This document shows positions 16,290 to 22,954 of a stretch of DNA of 23,495 nucleotides, one piece after another. A model generated the notes under the pieces. That model saw only the letters and a list, made by a program, of their open reading frames with translations. It made no database searches and had not been told where the DNA came from. The translations under genes were made by a program, and so were the position numbers. Source of the stretch: JADGNZ01 sp035995985 (GTDB lineage Bacteria; Acidobacteriota; Thermoanaerobaculia; Gp7-AA8); NCBI GenBank assembly GCA_035995985.1, contig DASYJY010000154.1, forward strand, positions 1-23,495, read 5' to 3'. The number at the start of each line of letters is the position of its first letter. Within the stretch, counting starts at the first letter, position 1.

Positions 16290-17330
16290 TTACAGCAGCG
16301 CATCGACTCCGTACGCGATCTCATCCTCGGACACATCACTGAAGACTTCGCAGTGGCCGATAGCGCGCGGAAAAACCATGACGCGCTTGCTGCCAGTGTT
16401 CTTTTTGTCGTGCTCAGTCGCCGCGAGGATCGCGTCGCGATCAATGCCGTCGGGCAGCGGCGATGGATTCCAGGCGCGGATAGCGTGGTCGATGCGATCG
16501 GCGATCAGACGATCGAGAACGCCGCGGCGAACGGCGATCGCGTTCGCGGCGAGCATCCCCCACGCCACCGCCTCGCCATGTGTGAGGCCTCGGTAGTCGA
16601 GCGCCGCCTCGATGCCGTGCGCGATGGTGTGGCCGTAGTTCAGCAGCCGCCGCAGGTCGGCTTCCTTCTCGTCGGCCGAAACGATTTCCGCCTTCACGCG
16701 GATGGCTTTGCGCACGACCTGCTCGAGATCAAAGTCCGGCGGCGATTCGAGCAGTTCGAACAGCGACGCATCGCCGATCACGCCCCCTTTCAACGCCTCG
16801 AAGAGTCCGCTCAGCACTTCGCGCCGCGGCAGCGAATCAAGCGTGGCCAGGTCGGAGATCACCGCGCGCGGCGGATAGAAACTGCCGATCAGGTTCTTTC
16901 CCTTGGCGTGATTGACCGCGAGTTTTCCGCCGAGGGAGCTGTCGACCTGCGCGAGGAGCGTGGTGGGAACGTGGACGAGATCGATACCGCGAAGAAAAAT
17001 CGACGCCGCAAATCCCGCCGTGTCGCCGACCATCCCGCCGCCGACGACGACCGCCATCGAATCGCGCTTCGCCCCGCGTTCGAGTAACTGCGTGACGACG
17101 TCGTCCGCCGTCTCAAGCGTCTTGTGCGCCTCCCCTTCGTCGATCGCAATCACGTCCGCATCGAGCGTCGCGGCGATCTGTTCGCCGAACCGGTCGCGAA
17201 GCACGGTCGACGTAATGACGAAGATGCGCCCTCGGCTTTGAATGAGCGCGCGAATGTCATCGAGCAGATTGCGCCCGACGTAAACGGGATAGCTCGCGGA
17301 CGCCTGGCGGATGGTGACGAGCGGCTCCAT
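16290..17330 (-). CDS. aroB: 3-dehydroquinate synthase (AroB)
   Basis: AroB converts DAHP to 3-dehydroquinate, the second step of the shikimate pathway, in the cytoplasm with NAD and a divalent metal. The 346-residue length is typical. Motifs in order: 'DEGEAHKTLET' (64-74), the NAD-binding GGGMVGDTAGFAAS (97-110), 'RGIDLVHVPTTLLAQVDSS' followed by LGGK (114-136), 'FEALKGGVI' with metal ligand Glu178, 'LNYGHTIAHGIEA' (about 230-242) and 'LTHGEAVAWGM' with His251. 'EHDKKN' near the end is the usual lysine-rich active-site loop. The ATG has no clear ribosome site. It diverges from ftsE with only 28 bases between the start codons and converges with dinB. Confidence 0.97.
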   Translation of the reverse strand: MEPLVTIRQASASYPVYVGRNLLDDIRALIQSRGRIFVITSTVLRDRFGEQIAATLDADVIAIDEGEAHKTLETADDVVTQLLERGAKRDSMAVVVGGGMVGDTAGFAASIFLRGIDLVHVPTTLLAQVDSSLGGKLAVNHAKGKNLIGSFYPPRAVISDLATLDSLPRREVLSGLFEALKGGVIGDASLFELLESPPDFDLEQVVRKAIRVKAEIVSADEKEADLRRLLNYGHTIAHGIEAALDYRGLTHGEAVAWGMLAANAIAVRRGVLDRLIADRIDHAIRAWNPSPLPDGIDRDAILAATEHDKKNTGSKRVMVFPRAIGHCEVFSDVSEDEIAYGVDALL

Positions 17331-17358
17331 TGGGCGGTGAGTCTATCGTCAGGCTAAA

Positions 17359-18084
17359 ATGCACGCCCACGTGATCCACTTCTACCACGTCACCAAGCGA
17401 TTCGATCAGTACTCCACGGCGCTTTATGACGTGACGTTTCACATCGAAAAGGGCGAATTCGTTTTCCTCACCGGCGCCAGCGGCGCGGGCAAATCGACGC
17501 TGCTGAAACTCATCCTCCGCCAGATCCAGCCGAGCGACGGACAGGTCGTGGTCAACGGCCGCAACTTGAAATCGATGAAGCGGTCGCAGCTCCCCTTCTT
17601 CCGCCGCGAGATCGGCATGGTCTTCCAGGATTTCAAGCTCATCGAGCGGATGACGGTCTTCGAGAACCTCTCCTTCATTCTCACCGTTCTCGGCATCCCG
17701 CCGCGCGAGCACAAGAAGCGCGCGTACGGCGCGTTGCGCGCGGTGAGCCTGCATCACAAGCTGAATGCGTATCCGCTGCAGCTCTCCGGCGGCGAGCAGC
17801 AGCGCATCGCCATCGCCCGTGCGTTGATCAACGAGCCGCTGGTGATCGTGGCCGACGAACCGACCGGCAATCTCGATCCCGATCTGACGCAGGAGATCGT
17901 ACAGATTTTTGCGGAGGCGAATCTGCGCGGATCGACGGTGCTGATTGCGACGCATGATCGCGAGTTGATCGAGCAGAGCGGACGGCGCGTGATCACGCTC
18001 GATCACGGCCGCATCACCGACGAGAAAGTGGCGGTGCCGCAGCGCGCGCCGCGCGTCGAGTCGCTCTTCGGGATCGGCGGCTGA
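17359..18084 (+). CDS. ftsE: Cell-division ATP-binding protein FtsE
   Basis: FtsE is the ATPase of the FtsEX complex, which sits at the division septum and mechanically activates cell-wall hydrolases. The 241-residue protein has Walker A GASGAGKS (39-46), Q-loop Gln90, ABC signature LSGGEQQ (142-148), Walker B LVIVADEP with catalytic Glu167, and H-loop His199. 'MVFQDFKLIERMTVFENL' is characteristic of FtsE rather than of general ABC ATPases, and the adjoining ftsX confirms it. ATG 17359 is given; GTG 17371 would produce 'VIHFYHVTKRF', closer to the usual FtsE beginning. A 5-base gap separates it from ftsX, so the two are one operon. Confidence 0.95.
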   Translation: MHAHVIHFYHVTKRFDQYSTALYDVTFHIEKGEFVFLTGASGAGKSTLLKLILRQIQPSDGQVVVNGRNLKSMKRSQLPFFRREIGMVFQDFKLIERMTVFENLSFILTVLGIPPREHKKRAYGALRAVSLHHKLNAYPLQLSGGEQQRIAIARALINEPLVIVADEPTGNLDPDLTQEIVQIFAEANLRGSTVLIATHDRELIEQSGRRVITLDHGRITDEKVAVPQRAPRVESLFGIGG

Positions 18085-18089
18085 CCGCG

Positions 18090-19016
18090 ATGCCGCATCG
18101 CGACGACGCGCTCCCGCAGACGACGTTCTCCTATTTCTTTCGCGAAGCGGCGCGCCGCATGTGGGTGTCGAAGCGCACCAGCTTCGTCGCCGTGGCCATG
18201 ATCGCCATCTCCCTCTTCATCGTCGGTGCGTTTCTCCTCGTCGCCGAAAACCTTGGGCGCGCGGTCGCACAGGCTGGCGGAAAATCGCGGGTGAACATTT
18301 ATCTGACCACCGATGCGACGCCGCAGCAGATTGCCGCGGCCGACGCATGGCTGGCCGCACACCACGACTTCGCGGGATGCCGTTTCGTTTCGAAGGAAGT
18401 CGCGTTGACACGATTTCGCCAGTACTTTGCGAATCTCTCCGACGTGGTCGGTCAGCTCGACGAGAATCCGTTTCCTGCATCATTCGAATGCGAGATCGCG
18501 CCGGCCGTCGCGCAATCGCCTGCGTTCACGCAGCAGGCGAAAGAGTTGCGCGCGATTGCCGGCATCGACGAAGTCCAATTTGATTGGGAGTGGGTCGAGA
18601 AGCTGAAGAAGCTCATCAACCTCGTGAACCTGGCCGGAATCATCGCCGGCGGCATCCTCGCCATCGCCGCGGCGTTCACGATCGCGAACGTGATCCGCCT
18701 GACGATGCTGCTCTATCGCGAAGAGATCGACATCATGCGCCTCGTCGGCGCGACCGAGCGGATGATCCGCGGCCCGTTCCTCATCGAAGGAGTTCTGCAA
18801 GGCTTCATCGGCGCGGTCGTCGCCATCGCGCTCCTCTTCGCCGCGTTCATCGCCGGCCGCCACTTCCTCGCGCCGCACTATTCGCTGCTCTGGAGCTTCC
18901 TCTTCAACGGCTTCCTCCCCTGGCGCAAACTCCTGGCCCTCCTCGCCGGCGGCACCCTCGCCGGCTACCTCGGCAGCTGGCTTTCGGTGCGGGAAAGCGG
19001 CGAAGAACGCGCGTGA
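18090..19016 (+). CDS. ftsX: Cell-division membrane protein FtsX
   Basis: This is the membrane partner of FtsE. The 308-residue protein has a short cytoplasmic N-terminus (TTFSYFFREAARRMW), TM1 around residues 28-52, a large extracytoplasmic domain of about 120 residues ('KSRVNIYLTTDATPQQI', 'VSKEVALTRFRQYF', 'ENPFPASFEC'), then TM2 near 180-207, TM3 near 230-258 and TM4 near 280-300. 'LYREEIDIMRLVGATERMIRGPFLIEG' is the FtsX/MacB-type coupling loop between TM2 and TM3. In the family the extracytoplasmic domain contacts a peptidoglycan-hydrolase activator; no such activator gene is seen nearby. ftcD starts 20 bases downstream and may be co-transcribed. Confidence 0.94.
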   Translation: MPHRDDALPQTTFSYFFREAARRMWVSKRTSFVAVAMIAISLFIVGAFLLVAENLGRAVAQAGGKSRVNIYLTTDATPQQIAAADAWLAAHHDFAGCRFVSKEVALTRFRQYFANLSDVVGQLDENPFPASFECEIAPAVAQSPAFTQQAKELRAIAGIDEVQFDWEWVEKLKKLINLVNLAGIIAGGILAIAAAFTIANVIRLTMLLYREEIDIMRLVGATERMIRGPFLIEGVLQGFIGAVVAIALLFAAFIAGRHFLAPHYSLLWSFLFNGFLPWRKLLALLAGGTLAGYLGSWLSVRESGEERA

Positions 19017-19036
19017 TGCGATAGCCTTCGCGCCGC

Positions 19037-20719
19037 ATGAAACTCGTTGAATGCGTTCCGAACATTTCCGAGGGGCGGCGGCCGGAGATTTATGACGCGG
19101 TGGCCGCGGCCGCGGCGAGCGTGAATGGAGTCACGCTGCTGAACGTCGATCCCGGCGTTGATACGAACCGCACCGTCATTACCTTCGTCGGTGATCCCGA
19201 GGCTGTGCTCGAAGGTGCGTTTCAGCTGATTCGAAAGGGCGTCGAGTTGATCGACATGAGCACGCATCGCGGCGCGCATCCGCGCATCGGCGCCGTCGAC
19301 GTCGTGCCGTTCATCCCCGTCGCCGGCGTCACGATGGACGACTGCGTCGAGCTCGCCCGCCGCCTCGGCGAACGTGTCGGACGCGAGCTGAATGTTCCTG
19401 TCTACCTCTACGAATACGCGTGCAGCGCGCCGCACCGCCGAAACCTCGCCGACGTGCGCGAGGGCGAATACGAAGGCTGCGCGCGCAAGCTGAACGATCC
19501 GAGATGGACGCCCGACTTCGGCCCCGCCGAGTTCGTGCCGCGCACGGGTGCGATCGTGATCGGCGCGCGCAAGTTCCTCGTCGCCTACAACGTGAACCTC
19601 AACACGCTCGACAAACGCATGGCCACGCGCGTCGCCTTCGACATCCGCGAGCGTGGCCGGATGAAGCGCGATGACGACGGCAATCCGATCCTCGACGCGA
19701 AGGGCGAGCCGGTGTGGGAGCCGGGCCTACTCAAGTCGGTGAAAGCGGTCGGATGGGTCATCCCCGAATTCGGCTGCGCGCAGGTGTCGATCAACCTGAC
19801 CGACCTCGATGTCGCGCCGCTGCACGTAGTCTTCGATGCCTGCGAAGCGCGCGCACGCGAACGCGGCCTGCGCGTGACCGGATCAGAAATCGTCGGACTC
19901 GTGCCGCGCGATGTATTGCTCGCCGCCGGACGTCACTACCTGCAGCGGATGGGACGCCCAACCGGCGTCTCCGAGGCCGCGCTGATGCACGCGGCGATTC
20001 GCACACTCGGATTATCGGAACTGAAACCCTTCGATCCGCGCGAACGCGTCATCGAATATCGCCTCGCCGCCCCCGCGCGCCTGGCATCGATGCGCGTCAA
20101 CGATTTCGTCGATGAGCTCTCGAGCGACTCCCCCGCCCCCGGCGGCGGCTCCGTCTCCGCGCTGGCCGCATCGATGGCCGCGGGGCTGGCGGCGATGGTG
20201 GCCGTCCTCTCCCACACGCGCAAAGGCTTCGAATCGAAACAGCCGGACCTCGACCGCATCGCGGTTCGCGCACAAACGCTCAAGGATCAATTCCTCGCCG
20301 CCGTCGACGCCGATACCGCCGCCTTCGACCAACTCCTCGACGCCATGCGCATGCCGAAGTCGACACCTGAGGAGCAATCCGCGCGCGACGCGGCCATCAC
20401 CGAAGCCACCATCGCCGCCACCGAAGTCCCCCTCGGCGTCCTTGAGTCCTGCCCCGAGGTCATCGAACTCTGTCTCGAAGTGGCCCGCATCGGCCTCCAA
20501 GCCTCCCTCTCCGACGCCGGCGTCGGCGTGCAGATGGGCCGGGCAGCGGCGGCGGGCGCGTATCAGAATGTCTGCATCAACCTCCAGGGCCTCGCCGATG
20601 CCTCGCGGCGGGGCGACCTGGTGAGACGCGCCGACGTCGCATGGCAACGCGTGAAGACGCTGCATAGCGCGGCGGAAGACGCGATTCTGGTTAAACTCCG
20701 TGAGCGCGTTCCGTCGTAG
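19037..20719 (+). CDS. ftcD: Glutamate formimidoyltransferase fused to cyclodeaminase-type domain (FtcD)
   Basis: This bifunctional folate enzyme of histidine degradation moves the formimino group of formiminoglutamate to tetrahydrofolate and then releases ammonia to give methenyl-THF. Residues 1-about 340 are the transferase: MKLVECVPNISEGRR, 'NVDPGVDTNRTVITFVGDP' and HRGAHPRIGAVDVVPFIP. His81 aligns with the general-base His82 of the porcine enzyme. Residues about 350-560 are the helical cyclodeaminase/cyclohydrolase domain, beginning 'RVNDFVDELSSDSPAPGGGS', with the PGGGS folate-site motif at about 366-370. Both halves look complete. The 560-residue length is close to that of the animal fusion enzyme. 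The C-terminus (DVAWQRVKTLHSAAEDAIL, then VKLRERV) has a decayed second copy downstream at 21088-21183. No hut genes are in the window. Confidence 0.93.
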   Translation: MKLVECVPNISEGRRPEIYDAVAAAAASVNGVTLLNVDPGVDTNRTVITFVGDPEAVLEGAFQLIRKGVELIDMSTHRGAHPRIGAVDVVPFIPVAGVTMDDCVELARRLGERVGRELNVPVYLYEYACSAPHRRNLADVREGEYEGCARKLNDPRWTPDFGPAEFVPRTGAIVIGARKFLVAYNVNLNTLDKRMATRVAFDIRERGRMKRDDDGNPILDAKGEPVWEPGLLKSVKAVGWVIPEFGCAQVSINLTDLDVAPLHVVFDACEARARERGLRVTGSEIVGLVPRDVLLAAGRHYLQRMGRPTGVSEAALMHAAIRTLGLSELKPFDPRERVIEYRLAAPARLASMRVNDFVDELSSDSPAPGGGSVSALAASMAAGLAAMVAVLSHTRKGFESKQPDLDRIAVRAQTLKDQFLAAVDADTAAFDQLLDAMRMPKSTPEEQSARDAAITEATIAATEVPLGVLESCPEVIELCLEVARIGLQASLSDAGVGVQMGRAAAAGAYQNVCINLQGLADASRRGDLVRRADVAWQRVKTLHSAAEDAILVKLRERVPS

Positions 20720-20753
20720 CGGACGCCAGCGAACGCATTCCCAACGGCAGCGC

Positions 20754-21005
20754 CTATCGGGGTGTCGCCGCCATCTCCGCTCTGAACGTTGCGCTGAGCT
20801 CTTGTGCCGTCGCAATGAGCGCGGGCGGCACCGTGCCGTTGGCGTTGAAGTCGATTTCGATCGCGGCGCGGACGAGTGCCCGGCGCGCCTTCTCCACCAG
20901 CGGGTCGTGGTAGTGAGTCACGGCGAATGACTTCCAATCCTCGCGCGAACACTGCCCTTTGGCAATGCGTTCGAGGAATGTGATGAAAAGGCCTTCCGCG
21001 GACAT
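20754..21005 (-). CDS. Hypothetical small protein, 83 residues
   Basis: I do not recognise this protein. The reading frame looks protein-like: a helical N-terminus (MSAEGLFITFLERIAKG), a middle 'CSREDWKSFAVTHYHDPLVEKARRALVRAAIE', then helices to the end (PPALIATAQELSATFRAEMA). It has no signal peptide or convincing membrane helix. ATG 21005 is preferred; the frame extends upstream to TTG 21050. There is no good ribosome site. It converges with ftcD, with a 34-base gap between the stops, and is enclosed between ftcD and the fossil copy of the ftcD tail, so it may have arrived in the event that created that copy. Its expression is unproven. Confidence 0.5.
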   Translation of the reverse strand: MSAEGLFITFLERIAKGQCSREDWKSFAVTHYHDPLVEKARRALVRAAIEIDFNANGTVPPALIATAQELSATFRAEMAATPR

Positions 21006-21087
21006 CGAGTAAGAGTATAGCCGACGCGCGGAGATGAAGTCCCGGCGCAACCAGAGTCGATGCTTCGTTTCGAACCATCGATGCTTT

Positions 21088-21183
21088 GATGTTGCATGGG
21101 AACGGGCGCGGAAACTTCACGCCGAGGCGGAGACGACTACTCTCGTCAAACTTCGAGACAACGTGATGATTACGATCGCTTGA
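21088..21183 (+). pseudogene. Fossil of a cyclodeaminase/FtcD C-terminal end
   Basis: The plus-strand frame reads DVAWERARKLHAEAETTTL, then VKLRDNV, and ends at TGA 21181-21183. Against the last residues of the intact ftcD (DVAWQRVKTLHSAAEDAIL, then VKLRERV) 15 of 26 positions are identical with no gap. No upstream part of the enzyme is present in this frame, so it is a 3'-end remnant, not a gene. The divergence is far too high for a recent duplication. It lies 368 bases after the ftcD stop, beyond the 83-residue gene. Confidence 0.7.
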
Positions 21184-21427
21184 TCAGCCGCACGTACTCT
21201 TCGTGCGGACCGATCCAGAACCAGAGGACGCCGACCGGCGAGTCGAGGCCGAGCCCGATGTGATGAACCGATCCGCACCGCCCAGAACCGGCCGACACGT
21301 TTGAAATGCAGCGATGGCTGCTGCGGCGCGGACCTGAGTAGCTCGTAATTTCACGCGCGATCTTCTGAATCTCGGGAGGCAGCTCAGCGAACTTGCGCCA
21401 AAAACGCCTAGCGGCACCGTGGCTCAA
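21170..21427 (-). pseudogene. RelE/ParE-type toxin gene with two compensating frameshifts
   Basis: The open frame from TTG 21427 starts as a family member (RRFWRKFAELPPEIQKIARE) and ends as one (GVLWFWIGPHEEYVRLIKR), the 'WFWIG-x-H-x-x-Y-x-x-L-I' signature of a RelE/ParE-superfamily toxin group, usually about 85 residues. The middle does not fit in this frame. In the next minus frame, between about 21350 and 21256, it reads NYELLRSAPQQPSLHFKRVG and then RFWAVRIGSSHRA, exactly the missing segment. So one base was lost near 21350 and two near 21254, restoring the frame. The encoded protein would have a scrambled centre and is probably inactive, unless these are sequencing errors. The start overlaps the stop of the upstream fragment as TTGA. 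Confidence 0.7.
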
Positions 21428-21537
21428 AGTTCCGTGGTCTCGCCGCGTTCGTATTCGGCGAGCGCTTCATCTGCGAAACGATCGAGACGCCCCGATGCTT
21501 CTCGCGATACTGGCGGTGGAACGTTTCCTCGGACAAA
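21424..21537 (-). pseudogene. Possible antitoxin remnant upstream of the toxin
   Basis: A 37-codon minus frame after a TGA (21540-21538) ends 'RLDRFADEALAEYERGETTE' plus L, with its own TGA overlapping the toxin TTG start by four bases (TTGA). An acidic helical tail just before the toxin is what an antitoxin C-terminus looks like, and overlapping stop/start codons are typical of toxin-antitoxin pairs. There is no ATG, GTG or TTG in the frame, so the N-terminal half is missing or frameshifted. I cannot name an antitoxin family. Confidence 0.35.
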
Positions 21538-21546
21538 TCAGACGCG

Positions 21547-21729
21547 TTATGTAATTCTTTCGAGCAAAGTCTTGAGCTCTTTATGCTGCTCGGCGGCTTG
21601 TGCGATTCGAGCAAGAATCGCCAGCAAACATCCGATGCAAATGATACCCACACCCATCGTAGCCTGTGAAAGTGAGGTAAAGCCGCCTAATCCTACAAGT
21701 AACGCGAGAACAACAAGTAAAACGGTCAT
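21547..21729 (-). CDS. Small two-helix membrane protein, 60 residues
   Basis: ATG 21729 is preceded by CGGAGGTAAGC, one of the best Shine-Dalgarno sequences in the window, with 6-7 bases spacing; the longer frame to 21864 is therefore rejected. The product has two hydrophobic segments, TVLLVVLALLVGLGGF (2-17) and MGVGIICIGCLLAILARI (25-42), and a charged helical C-terminus (QAAEQHKELKTLLERI). I do not recognise a family. The layout (two membrane helices plus a short cytoplasmic amphipathic tail) resembles small regulatory or stress membrane peptides, but this is only a shape comparison. It lies just upstream of the decayed toxin region on the same strand, with 9 bases between its stop and the antitoxin-like frame. 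Confidence 0.6.
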   Translation of the reverse strand: MTVLLVVLALLVGLGGFTSLSQATMGVGIICIGCLLAILARIAQAAEQHKELKTLLERIT

Positions 21730-21838
21730 GCTTACCTCCGAGACGGTATAGACACGCTTCGCAAGGTTCTGTGGCGTGATCAGCGTCGCGAGGCAAGACA
21801 ACCCCGAGGATGTAACGACCACGGGCTTCTTGTTTGGC

Positions 21839-22687
21839 CTATCGCCGCCCCTCCAGAATCCCATTCAACCCCCCCCCCGCCTCCCCCACCCTTGGTCCCG
21901 GGCGAGTGAAGAGGTTTTCGTCGACGGCAATCGCGACGACGTTCTTTGTGCCGGCGCGGGCGAGTAATGCATGGACCGCTGACGGGGTGACGGAGTGGTT
22001 GGGGTAGAGGAGGATGTCGGGGGGGTGGGCTACGAAGGATTCGAGGGAGTAGGAGGGCCAGCCGTTTACTTCGACGGCGTTTGTGGCGCCGCAGAGGGTG
22101 AAAAGGTCGTCGGCGAAGGTGTTGCGGCCGGCTACGTAGAGTGGGTCGGTCCAGACGGCGAGCATGAGGCGCGGCGGGTGTGGGCGCGTTCGGCGTTCGC
22201 GGGCCAGGCTGGTGTTTAGTTTTGTGACGGCGGCTGTGCTGTTGATGCCGAGGGCGTTGGCGATCGATGTCATCGATTTGGCGATGTCGGCGAGGCGTTC
22301 GTTGCTGACGACTAGCAGTGGGATGTGTACCGAGGCTAACGATCGTCCGAGGTTGGGTGGGAGGCCGGCGGCGTTGGCGATGACGAGGTCGGGGCGGACG
22401 GCGACGATTTTTTCGAGGTTCGGTTGCAGTCCGCCGACGCGCGGGAGTTTGCGTTGCGGCATCGCGTCGGCGGAGTAGTCGTCAGTGGCGACGATTCGAT
22501 CTCCGGCGCCGAGGGCGATGACCATCTCGGTCACGTTGGGAGCTAGCGTGACGATGCGATGCGGTGTGTGTTTCGAGGCCGGCTCGGGCGCGGCGCATGC
22601 TGCGAGAAGCACAGACAAGAGTGTCTGTGCCACATAACAAAAACCGCGGCGTTGTCGCCGCGGTTCGTTAATTGCGACTGAGTTCAA
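21839..22687 (-). CDS. BtuF-like periplasmic binding lipoprotein (cobalamin/siderophore class)
   Basis: The product has the Peripla_BP_2 fold: 'HRIVTLAPNVTEMVIALGAG' plus 'DRIVATDDYS', 'GGLQPNLEKIVAVRPDLVIA', 'DIAKSMTSIANALGI', and near the end 'AIAVDENLFTRPGPRVGEA'. These are the spacings of BtuF and related cobalamin or iron-chelate binding proteins that feed BtuCD-type importers. A lipobox (LLAAC) suggests a membrane-anchored lipoprotein. The start is uncertain: TTG 22687 gives a well-shaped signal with an Arg-rich start, but those codons are the stem of an intrinsic terminator; GTG 22633 begins inside a dispersed palindrome and lacks the basic residues. A run of ten G (minus strand) encodes Gly residues close to the C-terminus. 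No permease or ATPase gene is in the window. Confidence 0.8.
   Translation of the reverse strand: MNSVAINEPRRQRRGFCYVAQTLLSVLLAACAAPEPASKHTPHRIVTLAPNVTEMVIALGAGDRIVATDDYSADAMPQRKLPRVGGLQPNLEKIVAVRPDLVIANAAGLPPNLGRSLASVHIPLLVVSNERLADIAKSMTSIANALGINSTAAVTKLNTSLARERRTRPHPPRLMLAVWTDPLYVAGRNTFADDLFTLCGATNAVEVNGWPSYSLESFVAHPPDILLYPNHSVTPSAVHALLARAGTKNVVAIAVDENLFTRPGPRVGEAGGGLNGILEGRR
22609..22633. repeat. Third copy of the 25-base dispersed palindrome, inside a signal-peptide region
   Basis: The 25 bases are identical to 16154-16178 and exactly complementary to 16223-16247 (9-base-pair stem, 4-base loop, plus CAC). Here the element is in the coding frame of the BtuF-like lipoprotein on the minus strand and is translated VAQTLLSV, contributing to the hydrophobic core just before the lipobox. 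Confidence 0.9.
22638..22665 (-). terminator. Intrinsic terminator after the small coiled-coil gene
   Basis: On the minus strand AACCGCGGCG (complement of 22656-22665) pairs perfectly with CGCCGCGGTT (complement of 22642-22651) around a 4-base loop, and is followed by a T run (TTTTTG). It lies 25 bases past the stop of the 76-residue gene, as expected for its rho-independent terminator. It also overlaps the longest possible start of the BtuF-like gene. Confidence 0.8.
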
Positions 22688-22689
22688 GG

Positions 22690-22920
22690 CTACGACTCGC
22701 CGGCTTCGTCGTCGTCCATGTCGTTGTTGATGCCGAGGCGGGAGCAGGCGGCGGCGTACATCTGCTTGGAGGCGTTGATCGCGTTCTGCAGCTCGGCGAT
22801 CCGGTCCTTCACCTTGGCCAGCTCTTCCTCGATCTGGTCCTTCAGGTCGCTGATCTCCTGCTTCGTAACCTGAAGCGTCGTCTCGTAAAACTTGCGCTGC
22901 TGATCGGTGATGACTGGCAT
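22690..22920 (-). CDS. Small coiled-coil protein, 76 residues
   Basis: The start is well supported: GGAGGAAG lies immediately upstream of ATG 22920. Residues 10-55 form a continuous heptad-type coiled coil (FYETTLQVTKQEISDLKDQI, EEELAKVKDRIAELQNAIN), followed by a Cys-containing helix (YAAACSRLGI) and a strongly acidic tail (NNDMDDDEAGES). It has no signal peptide, so it is likely cytoplasmic. I do not recognise a named family; it may be a short dimeric or tetrameric adaptor. It lies 34 bases downstream of the TonB-terminal gene on the same strand and is followed by an intrinsic terminator, so the two probably share a transcript. Confidence 0.8.
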   Translation of the reverse strand: MPVITDQQRKFYETTLQVTKQEISDLKDQIEEELAKVKDRIAELQNAINASKQMYAAACSRLGINNDMDDDEAGES

Positions 22921-22954
22921 TCTTCCTCCGAATTTGATGGCGAACGGCGCGCGA

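Noticed and set aside
21057..21086. Nine-base direct repeat TCGATGCTT as a target-site duplication
   Set aside because: The copies at 21057-21065 and 21078-21086 enclose only 12 bases with no element between them, so chance is the simpler explanation.
20563..21120. 185-residue minus-strand reading frame over the ftcD end
   Set aside because: It runs antisense to well-conserved ftcD codons, has no recognisable composition or motif, and is a by-product of GC-rich codon usage.
21250..21355. Programmed ribosomal frameshifting in the toxin gene
   Set aside because: No slippery heptamer is seen at either shift site, and two opposite shifts in one small gene are better explained by decay or sequence errors.
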